A stretch of DNA of 64,000 bases from Paractinoplanes pyxinae. Its GTDB lineage: Bacteria > Actinomycetota > Actinomycetes > Mycobacteriales > Micromonosporaceae. The position numbers and the translations under genes were made by a program. Positions 44,572 to 52,998 of this stretch are shown here, piece after piece. Each line of letters opens with the position of its first letter. Within the stretch, counting starts at the first letter, position 1. The notes beneath the pieces are model-generated. The model made no database searches. It worked only from the letters and a program-made list of their open reading frames with translations, and had not been told where the DNA came from. The DNA is taken from positions 173,497 through 237,496 of the forward strand of contig NZ_JAPNTZ010000017.1 of assembly GCF_026626335.1 (NCBI RefSeq), given 5' to 3'.

Positions 44572-45348
44572 TCACCGGCCCGTCCGCTCCCGCAGGAGCG
44601 TGATGTCGGCCGTCTGTCCCTCGGCGCCGCCCGGCGTCTCGACAACGGCCGGCGCGCCGGCGGCCCGGATCGCGGCCACGATGAGTTCCGGGTCGATCTT
44701 GCCATTGCCGAGGTTGTCGTGCCTGTCCTGCCCGGAGTCGAAACCGCCCTTGGAATCGTTGGCGTGGATCAGGTCGATGCGGCCGGTGATGGCCTTGACC
44801 CGGTCGACGACGCCGACCAGGTCTTCGCCGCCGGCGAAGGCATGGCACGTGTCCAGGCAGAAGCCGGCGCCGAAGGAGCCCACCGCTTCCCACAGCCGGG
44901 CCAGGTCGTCGAAGCGACGGGCGCAGGCGTTGTCGCCGCCGGCCGTGTTCTCGATCAGGATCGGCAGGGGCAGACCGCCGTCGTTCTCCGCATATTCGAA
45001 CGCCTTGCGCCAGTTCTCGAAGCCGGCCGAGATGTCGGCGCCGCTGCCGACGTGACCGCCGTGCACGATCAGGCCCTTGGCGCCCAGCTCGGCCGCGGCC
45101 TTGGCGTGCGCCATGAGCAGCTTGCGGCTGGGGATGCGGATGCGGTTGTTGGGCGAGGCGACGTTCACGATGTAGGGCGCATGGATGTAGACGTCCACCT
45201 CGGACGCCCGCAGGGCTGCCGCGTCTTCGCGCGGCTTGGGCGTTTTGTAACCCTGGGGGTCGGTCAGGAAGAACTGCACCGCCTCGGCCCCGCGGGCGGC
45301 GGCCTCTTCGAGCGGAGAAGCGGGATCGACATGGGCTCCGATGCGCAT
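44572..45348 (-). CDS. nfo: Deoxyribonuclease IV (endonuclease IV, AP endonuclease)
   Basis: Cleaves 5' of abasic sites in base-excision repair using three metal ions. The 258-residue TIM-barrel protein has MRIGAHVDPASPLEEAAARGAEAVQFFLTDPQGYK at the start, YIHAPYIVNVASPNNRIR, IVHGGHVG, ILIENTAGG, GFCLDTCHAFAGG, IDLIHANDSKGGFDSGQDRHDNLGNG and VVETPGG. The metal-ligand His/Glu/Asp series of the family is present. It is slightly shorter than the E. coli enzyme (285). Confidence 0.93.
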   Translation of the reverse strand: MRIGAHVDPASPLEEAAARGAEAVQFFLTDPQGYKTPKPREDAAALRASEVDVYIHAPYIVNVASPNNRIRIPSRKLLMAHAKAAAELGAKGLIVHGGHVGSGADISAGFENWRKAFEYAENDGGLPLPILIENTAGGDNACARRFDDLARLWEAVGSFGAGFCLDTCHAFAGGEDLVGVVDRVKAITGRIDLIHANDSKGGFDSGQDRHDNLGNGKIDPELIVAAIRAAGAPAVVETPGGAEGQTADITLLRERTGR

Positions 45349-45478
45349 GGGTCGAGACTACGACGCGGGTCCGACAGTTCGGCCCGCGCGTCACCGGGCC
45401 TCGGCGGATGTCGTTAGCTCCATTGATCACATTTGACCGATACCGGCCGGTGGGCCGGGGCGACGTGGGAGATGGTGC

Positions 45479-46459
45479 ATGTCTCGGCAGGTCCGACAGC
45501 GGGTGACGGCGATCGTGCTGGGCGGTCTGATCTTCGGCGGCCCCCTGCTGGCGATGAACGCGGCCAGCGCCGACCCGATCCCCGAGGGCGCCCGGGCGGT
45601 GACCTTCTCGGGGGCCGGGATCTTCAGCGTCTCGTGCACCTCACGGCCGAGCGTCGAGTCGTTGACGGTGCCGCCCGAGAGCAAGCTGCGGGTCGTCAAC
45701 CAGACCGGCTTCGACGCGCAGTTGCTGCTCGGCGGGGATGCGAAGGGCACCGTCCCGGACGATTCCTCGACCGATGTGATCTTCCGGCGGGGCACGACCT
45801 CGGTGCTGCTCAGGCCCAGCTGCCCGATCGGCGACGACGCCACCCCCATGATGGTCACGGCCTCGCCGTCCGACACGGCGGCCGCCGAGCCCGACGCTGA
45901 TCCGGCGCCCACCGCGACCGACGCGACACCGATGTCCCTGACCCCGGCCGACTCGGACCGTTCCCCGGCGGGGGCCTCGCTCACGGACACGGCAGTCCCG
46001 GCCGAGCGTCCGTCCCGGGTCAAGTCCGCGGGCACTCGTCCGGACACGCGGCGGTTGCCGGCCCGGAGCTCGCACGCCACGGCTCATGCGGCCACCACCG
46101 CTCCCCGAGCCGTGCCGCACGGCGGTGCTCCGGCACAAACCAAGGTCAAGGCCGTTCCCAGTACGGCCGGAAGCGCGTCGCCCACCTCCGCCGGCCTGCC
46201 GCCCGGCGACCTCGCGGCGCTGCCCGGCGTACCGGACCTGGACGTCGACCCGATGACCGCCGGCGCCGAGCCGGTCCCCCTCACGCCGGCCCCGACGACG
46301 GCCGCCGCGGCCGAGCCGGTGGCGACGCTGGAGCCGATGCCGGAAGGCAACCCGCTCGGCCTGCTCGCGCTGACCGCCGCCGTCTGTGTGGTCGGGGTAA
46401 CAGTTGCCGCTATTCGGTCATTCGTGTCGCAACGTGCAAATCGGGCAGAGATCGCATAG
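45479..46459 (+). CDS. Secreted, C-terminally anchored protein of unknown function
   Basis: A 326-residue protein with an N-terminal signal peptide (RQRVTAIVLGGLIFGGPLLAMNAASADP, likely cut near ASA). A small β-type domain (about 35-130; VTFSGAGIFSVSCTSRPSVESLTVPPESKLRVVNQTGFDAQLLLGG) has two Cys that could pair, and may be cupredoxin-like. A long Ala/Pro/Thr/Ser region follows, then a C-terminal helix (NPLGLLALTAAVCVVGVTVAAIRSFV) and a basic end. The layout suggests a wall-spanning surface protein. GGGAGA precedes the ATG. I do not recognise a named family. Confidence 0.75.
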   Translation: MSRQVRQRVTAIVLGGLIFGGPLLAMNAASADPIPEGARAVTFSGAGIFSVSCTSRPSVESLTVPPESKLRVVNQTGFDAQLLLGGDAKGTVPDDSSTDVIFRRGTTSVLLRPSCPIGDDATPMMVTASPSDTAAAEPDADPAPTATDATPMSLTPADSDRSPAGASLTDTAVPAERPSRVKSAGTRPDTRRLPARSSHATAHAATTAPRAVPHGGAPAQTKVKAVPSTAGSASPTSAGLPPGDLAALPGVPDLDVDPMTAGAEPVPLTPAPTTAAAAEPVATLEPMPEGNPLGLLALTAAVCVVGVTVAAIRSFVSQRANRAEIA

Positions 46460-46568
46460 TCTTCTTCCCACAAGCTCCGCGGGGCGGCCGTCCAACCTCA
46501 TCGGTGTGGTCGTTCCTCCCCAGGTCCCACCCAGCGAATGCGGATCGGGCGCCCCGCGGCTCCACCAG

Positions 46569-46605
46569 CGAGGACCCTGCCTACACGGGCGGGGTCCTCG
46601 TTTTT
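46569..46605 (+). terminator. Intrinsic terminator upstream of the rpsF operon
   Basis: CGAGGACCC (46569-46577) pairs with GGGTCCTCG (46592-46600), followed directly by TTTTT. A second hairpin (CCGTGG/CCACGG, about 46652-46674) with TTTT lies further on. Together they insulate rpsF from the upstream gene or act in its leader. Confidence 0.8.
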
Positions 46606-46697
46606 GGCGGCACGTCCCGGGTGGGTATGCTTACTCGGTTCGCAGACTGACCGCCGTGGGCACAGCCCCACGGTTTTCGTTTGCGATCGACACAAGA

Positions 46698-46740
46698 CCT
46701 CCTGCCACGGAGAGACCGTGGCCGTTCAGCCCACAGGAGG
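46698..46740 (+). promoter_or_regulatory. S6:S18-type ribosomal-protein leader sequestering the rpsF Shine-Dalgarno
   Basis: CCTCCTG (46698-46704) can pair with CAGGAGG (46734-46740), which is the rpsF ribosome-binding site. Inside, CCACGG (46705-46710) pairs with CCGTGG (46716-46721) around AGAGA, leaving a one-sided bulge that begins CCG. This matches the known autoregulatory rpsF leader that mimics the 16S rRNA site bound by the S6:S18 complex. Confidence 0.75.
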
Positions 46741-46750
46741 TGAGAACGTC

Positions 46751-47041
46751 TTGCGTCATTACGAACTCATGGTGATCCTCGATCCTTCGCTCGAGGAGCG
46801 CACCGTTGCCCCGTCGCTCGATCAGTACCTGAACGTCATCAGGACCGCGGGTGGCTCGGTGGAGAAGCTCGACGTCTGGGGCCGTCGCCGGCTCTCGTTC
46901 GAGATCAACAAGAAGGCCGAAGGCATCTACGCGGTCGTCGACCTGCAGGCGACGCCCGAGGCCGTGGCCGAGCTGGACCGTCAGCTGCGGCTGAACGAGT
47001 CCATCCTGCGTACCAAGGTCATCCGGCCCGAGACCCGCTGA
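46751..47041 (+). CDS. rpsF: 30S ribosomal protein S6
   Basis: A 96-residue small-subunit protein that pairs with S18 on the 16S central domain. The sequence LRHYELMVILDPSLEERTV...GGSVEKLDVWGRRRLSFEINKKAEGIYAVVDLQA is typical. The start is TTG at 46751, nine bases after AGGAGG; longer frames run back into the leader and are not real. It heads the rpsF-ssb-rpsR-rplI operon. Confidence 0.96.
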   Translation: MRHYELMVILDPSLEERTVAPSLDQYLNVIRTAGGSVEKLDVWGRRRLSFEINKKAEGIYAVVDLQATPEAVAELDRQLRLNESILRTKVIRPETR

Positions 47042-47107
47042 GTTCTCGTTTTTGTCAGGGGGTTCTGACAACCTCCTACGAACGAGCGAAGCGGCGAGGA
47101 GAAGATC

Positions 47108-47674
47108 ATGGCAGGAGAAACCGTTATCACGGTCGTCGGTAACCTCACCGACGATCCCGAGCTGCGCTTCACCCCTTCGGGTGCGGCGGTTGCCAAGTTC
47201 CGCATCGCGTCCACGCCGCGCACCTTGGACCGGCAGTCGGGCGAGTGGAAAGACGGCGAGCCACTGTTCCTTGCGTGCAACATCTGGCGTGACGCCGCCG
47301 AGCACGTCGCCGAGTCGCTGCAACGCGGCTCCCGGGTGATCGTGCAGGGCCGGCTGCGCCAGCGGTCTTACGAGACCCGCGAGGGAGAGAAGCGCACCGT
47401 CTACGAGCTCGAGGTCGACGAGATCGGCCCGTCGCTGCGGTACGCCACGGCGAAGGTGCAGCGCATGAACCGCTCCGGCGGTGGCGGCGCTGGTGGCAGC
47501 TCTGGTGGCTTCGGCGCCTCCGGCGGTGGCAACCGGCAGTCCAGCGGTGGCGGCGGAGGAAGCAACAACAACTTCGACGACCCGTGGGCGACGGCGGCTC
47601 CGGCCTCTTCCGGCGGCAACCGCTCCGGCGGTGGCGGCGGCAACTCCTCGTTCGACGACGAGCCTCCCTTCTAG
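47108..47674 (+). CDS. ssb: Single-stranded DNA-binding protein
   Basis: Tetrameric ssDNA-binding protein for replication and repair. The 188-residue product has an OB fold (GETVITVVGNLTDDPELRFTPSGAAVAKFRIASTPR...) to about residue 115. A Gly/Ser-rich linker (GGGGAGGSSGGFGASGGG...) follows and it ends in the acidic tip FDDEPPF that binds partner proteins. It lies between rpsF and rpsR as usual. Confidence 0.97.
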   Translation: MAGETVITVVGNLTDDPELRFTPSGAAVAKFRIASTPRTLDRQSGEWKDGEPLFLACNIWRDAAEHVAESLQRGSRVIVQGRLRQRSYETREGEKRTVYELEVDEIGPSLRYATAKVQRMNRSGGGGAGGSSGGFGASGGGNRQSSGGGGGSNNNFDDPWATAAPASSGGNRSGGGGGNSSFDDEPPF

Positions 47675-47713
47675 CCCTCTCATCAGGGCTTACCGAGTTC
47701 AGGAGTAAGAGCA

Positions 47714-47953
47714 ATGGCTAAGGCTGCGGCGCTTCGCAAGCCGAAGAAGAAGGTGAACCCGCTCGACAAGGACGGGATCACCTACATCGACTACAAGGAC
47801 ACCGCTCTGCTGCGGAAGTTCATCTCCGACCGGGGCAAGATCCGTGCCCGCCGCGTCACCGGGGTGACCTCGCAGCAGCAGCGGCAGATCGCCCGCGCGG
47901 TCAAGAACGCCCGTGAGATGGCGCTTCTGCCGTACACGGCGACGGCGCGCTGA
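47714..47953 (+). CDS. rpsR: 30S ribosomal protein S18
   Basis: A 79-residue basic protein with the S18 core DYKDTALLRKFISDRGKIRARRVTGVTSQQQRQIARAVKNAREMALLPY. No zinc-binding CxxC is present at the N-terminus (AKAAALRKPKKKVNPLDK), so it is a zinc-independent form. The gene follows ssb by 39 bases. Confidence 0.97.
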   Translation: MAKAAALRKPKKKVNPLDKDGITYIDYKDTALLRKFISDRGKIRARRVTGVTSQQQRQIARAVKNAREMALLPYTATAR

Positions 47954-47967
47954 GGAGGATCACCAAT

Positions 47968-48417
47968 ATGAAGATCATCCTCACCCAGGAGGTGTCGGGC
48001 CTCGGCACCCCCGGCGACGTCGTCGAGGTCAAGAACGGCTACGGCCGTAACTACCTGCTGCCCCAGGGTTTCGCGATCCTGTGGACCAAGGGCGCCGAGA
48101 AGCAGGTCGCGGTCATCAAGCGGGCGCGTGACGCCCGCGAGATCCGTGACCTGGGTCAGGCCAACGAGGTCAAGGCCCAGCTCTCCGGCCTCAAGGTGAC
48201 GCTGACGGCCCGCTCCGGCAACGGCGGCCGGCTGTTCGGCTCGATCACCCCGGCCGAGATCGTCGACGCGGTCAAGACCGCCGGCGGTCCGTCCCTCGAC
48301 CGGCGCCGCCTCGAGCTGCCCGGCCACATCAAGACCACGGGCGCGTACAACGTCCAGGTCAAACTGCACCCCGAGGTGACCGCGACGTTCCCGGTGAACG
48401 TCGTCGCCGCCAAGTAA
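47968..48417 (+). CDS. rplI: 50S ribosomal protein L9
   Basis: A 149-residue protein with the L9 N-terminal signature KIILTQEVSGLGTPGDVVEVKNGYGRNYLLPQGFAI, a long connecting helix, and a C-terminal domain starting near GGRLFGSITPAEIVDAV. It is last in the operon, 14 bases after rpsR, with GAGGA before the ATG. Confidence 0.97.
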   Translation: MKIILTQEVSGLGTPGDVVEVKNGYGRNYLLPQGFAILWTKGAEKQVAVIKRARDAREIRDLGQANEVKAQLSGLKVTLTARSGNGGRLFGSITPAEIVDAVKTAGGPSLDRRRLELPGHIKTTGAYNVQVKLHPEVTATFPVNVVAAK

Positions 48418-48433
48418 GACCGCTTAACGCGTC

Positions 48434-48471
48434 AAGGCGCGTCGGGATCGGAAGATCTCGGCGCGCCTTTT
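48434..48471 (+). terminator. Terminator after the rpsF-ssb-rpsR-rplI operon
   Basis: AAGGCGCG (48434-48441) pairs with CGCGCCTT (48462-48469), ending in TTTT. It is placed between convergent genes. Confidence 0.8.
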
Positions 48472-48494
48472 CGTTGCCTGCGACCGGTTCGCCG

Positions 48495-51400
48495 TCAGCT
48501 GAGGCTGTTGCCGGTGATGGCCGAGGTCAGCACGGTGGCCAGCCCGCCGCCGACCACGGCCGCGGCCAGGCCGACGCTGATCGCCTTCCACGAGTGGCTC
48601 ACGAATCGCAGGCCGACCGCGACGAGGACGCTGAGCACCAGCGAGATCAGGAACTGCGGGGCCGCCTTGGCCAGCGTGCCGAGGGCATGCCCCTGGGCGC
48701 CGGCGCCGACCACCAGCATGTAGGCGACGAACAGGACGACCGGGACGCCGTACCAGATGACGGTGTAACCGACCGCGGCGAGCGGCCCGCCGGAACCCTG
48801 TTCATCCTCCTCGTCGTCCGGATCGAGCAGATCGCTCTTCCGGCCCGTCGGGTAGCCGCTGGTGACCGGGCGACGCTCGTACGCACCGGACGGACCGTTC
48901 CAGTTCGCCGCGGCCCGCCGGCCGGGCGCCTCACCCGCGACCGGCGAGATCAGCGACGTCGACGTGGTGGATAAGTTTGATTGTCCCTGGACCGCGGCTG
49001 AGCCGCCGGACCGAAAGGGCACGTAGTCCGAGGTGCCGAAGCGCCGGGATTCACCGTCGGCCAGGTTGCTCTGATCGGCTAAGTCGCGTCGCCAGTCGCT
49101 GCCGCCGCCCTCGCGGTAAACCGCGCTGCCGCGGGCGCGTTCGCGCCGCTCGTCCAGATGCCACTGGCCGGTGTCGGACGGCGAGCCGGTGGCCGGTGGC
49201 TCGTCCAGCGACCACGACGGGGCGTTACCGCGCGCGTCGGCGCCGGTCGAACTGTCGCCGTCGGGGCTGTCCAGCGACCAGGAAGGACCGCCGGGGCGGG
49301 CGGTGCGGCCGGTTTGCCAGGCCTCTGGGCTGAGCGGCTCGTCGGCGTACGCGCCCGGGCCCGCTGCGCCTCGCCGGCCGGTCGGAGCGTCATCGTCGGC
49401 GCGGCGGCGGCCGGAGCGCTGCGGCTGCTCGAGCGGGATGTACTGCGGGACGCCGCTGGCCGGGGCCGCGGAGGAACCGGGCGGTAGGGCCGGCGAGCCC
49501 GAATAGCCGCGTGGTGAGCTGACCGGCGCCGAACCGGAGTAGCCGGGCCCGCCATCGGCCGGCGCGTCGCCGTAACCGGGGGCGCTCCGCGGGGCACTCG
49601 GGAGGGCCGGCTGTTCGCGGTACTGGGCGCCGTAAGCCGTGCCGCCGCGGGACTCTTCCTGGTAGGCGCGGCGGCCCGTCGCAGCACTGCCGTAGTCGTC
49701 GCGGGCGGGGACGGAGCTGGTGGGCGCACTGCCGTAGCCGCGAGGCTCATAGGAGTCCCGGCTGGGGACGGAGCTGGTCGGTGCGCTGCCGTAGGTGCGC
49801 CGATCGCGGCCGGCGGCTGGGCCGCCGAAGTTCGTGGGTTCGTCGTAGCGGTCGCGCGCTGGGACGGAGCTTGAGGGTGCCGCGCTGCCGTAGGTGCGGG
49901 GTCCGCGGGAGTCGTCGTACGGGTCGCGGCCGATGGCCGGGCTGCCGTAGCTGGTGGGTTCGTCGTAGCGGTCGCGGGCTGGTACGGAGCTTGAGGGCGT
50001 CGCGCTGCCGTAGGTGCGGGGTCCGCGGGAGTCGTCGTACGGGTCGCGGCCGATGGCCGGGCTGCCGTAGCTCGTGGGCTCGTCGTAGCGATCGCGAGCC
50101 GGGATGGAGCTTGAGGGTGCTGCGCTGCCGTAGGTGCCACCGGACGACGAGGAGCCGTAGGGGTCGCGGCCGGGGGCTGAGCTGGTGGGCGCGCTGCCGT
50201 AGCCACGCGGCTCGTCGTACCGGTCGCGATCGGGGGCCGAGCCGCCGTAGATGCCGGTGGGCGCCGACGTTCCGTACGGGTCGCGATCCGGGACCGAGCT
50301 GGTGGGCGCGCTGCCGTAGCCGTAGGGGTCGCGGCCGGGGGCAGAACTAGTGGGCGCGCTGCCGTTGGCTCGCTGAGCGTCGTACGGCTCGCGACCGGGG
50401 GCGGCGCCGTACCCGCCGCGGGACCGGTCGTCCTCGTCGCGGCCGGCCGGTCCGCTGCCGTAGCCGCGCGGCTCGTCGTACGGGTCTCGCGCGGGGACAG
50501 GGCTGGTCGGGGCGGCGCCATACGGGTCACGGCCGGGCGCTGAGCTCGTCGGCGCATTGCCGTAGCCGTATGCGTCGCCATAACCACGGGACTCCGGGCC
50601 GCCGCCGTAGGGAGTGGCGCTGCGGGGTGTGGGGCCCGGGGGCAGCGGTGGTGGGGCCGTGTTGCGCCAGCCGGTGGGCGGCTGCTCCTGCTGGCGCGCC
50701 TCGGGCTCGCTCGCGGCGGGCGGCGGCGGGGGCAGCGCGCGCGGGCCCTCACCCATCGCCTCACGCCGGGCGGCCTCCCGGCGCCAGGCCAGGATGCGGG
50801 GGTCGTCGTTGGAGCGGCTCCACTGGCCGGTGTCGGGGTCGCGGACCCAGCTGCTGGTGTCGGGCTCGGCCTCCCACGAACCGGTCTGGTCACGCCAGTC
50901 GGTGCTGCCCGCGTTGTACCTCGCGCGGCCCTTGGACGGGCTGCCGGTCGGCCCGGACGCCGGCGCGGCGGGCATGGCGCTGCGCGGCGAGGAAGACTGC
51001 CCAGGCATGGCGCTGCGCGGGGAGGACGACGGAGCCGGCATGGCGCTGCGCGGGGACGACGATGGCGACGCGGGCATGGCGCTGCGCGGGGATGACGACG
51101 GGGCCGGCATGGCGCTGCGCGGCGAGGTCGGCGGTGGCGCGGGCATGGGGACCGCGCTGCGCTGAGCGGAGGACGGCGGGGCCGGCATCGGGATGGCACT
51201 GCGCTGCGCGGACGTCGGCGGCGGGGCCGGCATGGGCACGGCGCTGAAGGTGGCGGTCTCGTCCGGCTCGGAGCGGGACCGGCGCGGGGCGCGCGGCTCA
51301 GGAGGCGCGTAGGAACCCGTCTCGCCGCGCGGCGAAGCGTCGGCCTCGTCGGCGTAGCGACGGCTCCGCCGGCTCCGCCCGGTCGGCTGTTCGTCCTCCG

Positions 51401-52577
51401 GGGCGTAACGAGGGCGTTCGCCGTAGCCGCCGGTGGCGTCGTCCCGGCGAGGCTGGCGCGGGGGCGGCTCGTACGGCGTTGCGGGCGGCATCTCGTAGGC
51501 GGGAGCATCGCCGTACGGCGTCGACCGGCTCGTTTCTTCGCGACGGTTGACGTTGCGGGAGCCGAAGCCGGTGCCCGTGCCCCAGGCCGACGGCGCCGGG
51601 GCGGGAGTGTCCCCGTACAGCTGAATGCCGCCGGTGTCGGTGTGCCGGGCCCAATTGTCGGTGTTCTCGCCGTTCTCCGAGTCGGAGCGGCCGCTCGACC
51701 AACCCGTACCGCCGGAAGGAGGGGAACCCGGCTCGGGAGCGCGACGCCGCCCGACCGGGGGTGACCCAGCGCCGGCCTCGCGTCGCCACGCGGCGCGGTC
51801 GTCCTCACGCACCAGGTGGCGGCCGTCGTCGCGCGGGTCGTCGGACCGCAGCCACGTGGTGCCCGTGTCGGCCGGACGCTGCTCGGTCAGATCGGTCCAG
51901 GTGGCCGAGCCCTCGATGGCGTCGCGCTGCCAGGACGGCCGCGAGTTCCACGACGGCTGACCCGGCTCGACCAACTGCTGCCACGACGGTGAGCTCTCGG
52001 CGGGCGTACGGGGAGAGGGTTGCTGCCAGCTCGGGGTGGCCGACCGGCTCGGCGATTCGGGCTCGGCCGGTGACTCGGCGAACTGCTGCCAGGAGGGACG
52101 GGAGTCGGCACTCGAATCGGCCGACCATGCGCTGCTCGAGATGGCCGGCTGAGCCATCGGCGTCTCGGCCTCGGGCGGGTAGGACTCGTTGTCACCGGAC
52201 TGCCAGGCCTCGGTGGTCGACCGCCAGACGTGGGAGCCGGTCGTGGACCGCCACTCGGTGGTCTGCCGCCAGCGGGCGCCGGCCGCGCGCCACTCGGCCG
52301 TCTCGGTGCGCCAGCCGACGCCGTCGGCCGGGAAGGTCGGGCGGCCGGTGGCGGCGACGTCGGACCAGCGGTTGGCCGGCTCGACCGACTGATGCGGGTC
52401 GGACTCGGACTGCTGCGCCCAGGCGTCGGCCCGGCGCTGCCAGTCGAGAGCCTCGGCGCTCGGCTGCAGACTGCCCGTGTCGGTGAGCGATGACCATTTC
52501 CGGTCAGGATCGGCGAAATCGGGCGAATCCTGGCCACGGGGGGACCGCTGATCGGCGGCGCGTCGCTCTCGCGACAT
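48495..52577 (-). CDS. Giant disordered repeat protein with C-terminal membrane anchor
   Basis: About 1360 residues from the ATG at 52577 (MSRERRAADQRSPRG); frames further upstream look non-coding. Residues 1-350 have repeated Trp-containing units (ATWTDL, PSWQQ, STTEAWQS). The middle has RSAMPAPSSSP-type repeats, then about twenty units of the form YGSAPTSSVPARDPYDEP. Polar, Pro/Ser/Gly/Arg/Tyr-rich composition points to intrinsic disorder. The last 110 residues carry about three hydrophobic helices (VGYTVIWYGVPVVLFVAYMLVVGA, APQFLISLVLSVLVAVGL, AISVGLAAAVVGGGLATVL), so the tail likely lies in the cytoplasm. I know no family for it. It is convergent with rplI and divergent from dnaB. Confidence 0.8.
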   Translation of the reverse strand: MSRERRAADQRSPRGQDSPDFADPDRKWSSLTDTGSLQPSAEALDWQRRADAWAQQSESDPHQSVEPANRWSDVAATGRPTFPADGVGWRTETAEWRAAGARWRQTTEWRSTTGSHVWRSTTEAWQSGDNESYPPEAETPMAQPAISSSAWSADSSADSRPSWQQFAESPAEPESPSRSATPSWQQPSPRTPAESSPSWQQLVEPGQPSWNSRPSWQRDAIEGSATWTDLTEQRPADTGTTWLRSDDPRDDGRHLVREDDRAAWRREAGAGSPPVGRRRAPEPGSPPSGGTGWSSGRSDSENGENTDNWARHTDTGGIQLYGDTPAPAPSAWGTGTGFGSRNVNRREETSRSTPYGDAPAYEMPPATPYEPPPRQPRRDDATGGYGERPRYAPEDEQPTGRSRRSRRYADEADASPRGETGSYAPPEPRAPRRSRSEPDETATFSAVPMPAPPPTSAQRSAIPMPAPPSSAQRSAVPMPAPPPTSPRSAMPAPSSSPRSAMPASPSSSPRSAMPAPSSSPRSAMPGQSSSPRSAMPAAPASGPTGSPSKGRARYNAGSTDWRDQTGSWEAEPDTSSWVRDPDTGQWSRSNDDPRILAWRREAARREAMGEGPRALPPPPPAASEPEARQQEQPPTGWRNTAPPPLPPGPTPRSATPYGGGPESRGYGDAYGYGNAPTSSAPGRDPYGAAPTSPVPARDPYDEPRGYGSGPAGRDEDDRSRGGYGAAPGREPYDAQRANGSAPTSSAPGRDPYGYGSAPTSSVPDRDPYGTSAPTGIYGGSAPDRDRYDEPRGYGSAPTSSAPGRDPYGSSSSGGTYGSAAPSSSIPARDRYDEPTSYGSPAIGRDPYDDSRGPRTYGSATPSSSVPARDRYDEPTSYGSPAIGRDPYDDSRGPRTYGSAAPSSSVPARDRYDEPTNFGGPAAGRDRRTYGSAPTSSVPSRDSYEPRGYGSAPTSSVPARDDYGSAATGRRAYQEESRGGTAYGAQYREQPALPSAPRSAPGYGDAPADGGPGYSGSAPVSSPRGYSGSPALPPGSSAAPASGVPQYIPLEQPQRSGRRRADDDAPTGRRGAAGPGAYADEPLSPEAWQTGRTARPGGPSWSLDSPDGDSSTGADARGNAPSWSLDEPPATGSPSDTGQWHLDERRERARGSAVYREGGGSDWRRDLADQSNLADGESRRFGTSDYVPFRSGGSAAVQGQSNLSTTSTSLISPVAGEAPGRRAAANWNGPSGAYERRPVTSGYPTGRKSDLLDPDDEEDEQGSGGPLAAVGYTVIWYGVPVVLFVAYMLVVGAGAQGHALGTLAKAAPQFLISLVLSVLVAVGLRFVSHSWKAISVGLAAAVVGGGLATVLTSAITGNSLS
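49861..50100 (-). repeat. Near-identical 120-bp tandem duplication inside the giant repeat gene
   Basis: Bases 49861-49980 and 49981-50100 differ at only about ten positions and encode two 40-residue units (DRYDEPTSYGSPAIGRDPYD...). The shared first 36 bases also recur from 50101. The block is codon-phased, so the frame is kept. Confidence 0.85.
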
Positions 52578-52998
52578 GCGGGCGCCGTAGTCCCACTCCC
52601 GTTGGTCCACGACAAAAGCGTGCCTTCCGCGCGTCGGAACCGCAACGCCTCCGCGCGACGGCTTGCTCACGCCCGGCACCTTTTCGCACTTGTGCAGGAG
52701 TTTTTCCCCCTCCACAGGTGGGGACAGCGAAATGCCTGCTCGCGAAGGCACGACCTCCGTCGTCCCCAGCAGTTGTACACAGGCTGTGCACAGGCCTGCC
52801 CACAGGCTGGGGCGGGATGTCCACAGGTTGTCCCGAGGCTCGTCCACCGGGGCGGTTGGGCAGGTGGGGGCGGGGTTCGTAGAGTGGCGCGGTATTTGAT
52901 CGGGACTTTTCTTCCTGATCATGGCGGGGATCAGCCGAAAGTGTCATACCCGAGCTGTTTGATCAGGGGTGCGCGTACGGCGAGCGGAGGAGGTCCGG
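52578..52998. promoter_or_regulatory. Divergent intergenic region upstream of dnaB with DnaA-like boxes
   Basis: This 420-base gap holds several near-DnaA-box words: TTGTACACA at 52773, ATGTCCACA at 52817, and repeated CCACAGG at about 52714-52828. No perfect box is present. GGAGGAGG just before the dnaB GTG is its ribosome-binding site. I see no gene in it. Confidence 0.45.

Noticed and set aside
46470..46568. Possible tRNA ending in CTCCACCA before the rpsF terminator
   Set aside because: No T-loop consensus and no matching 5' acceptor strand at the required distance on either strand.
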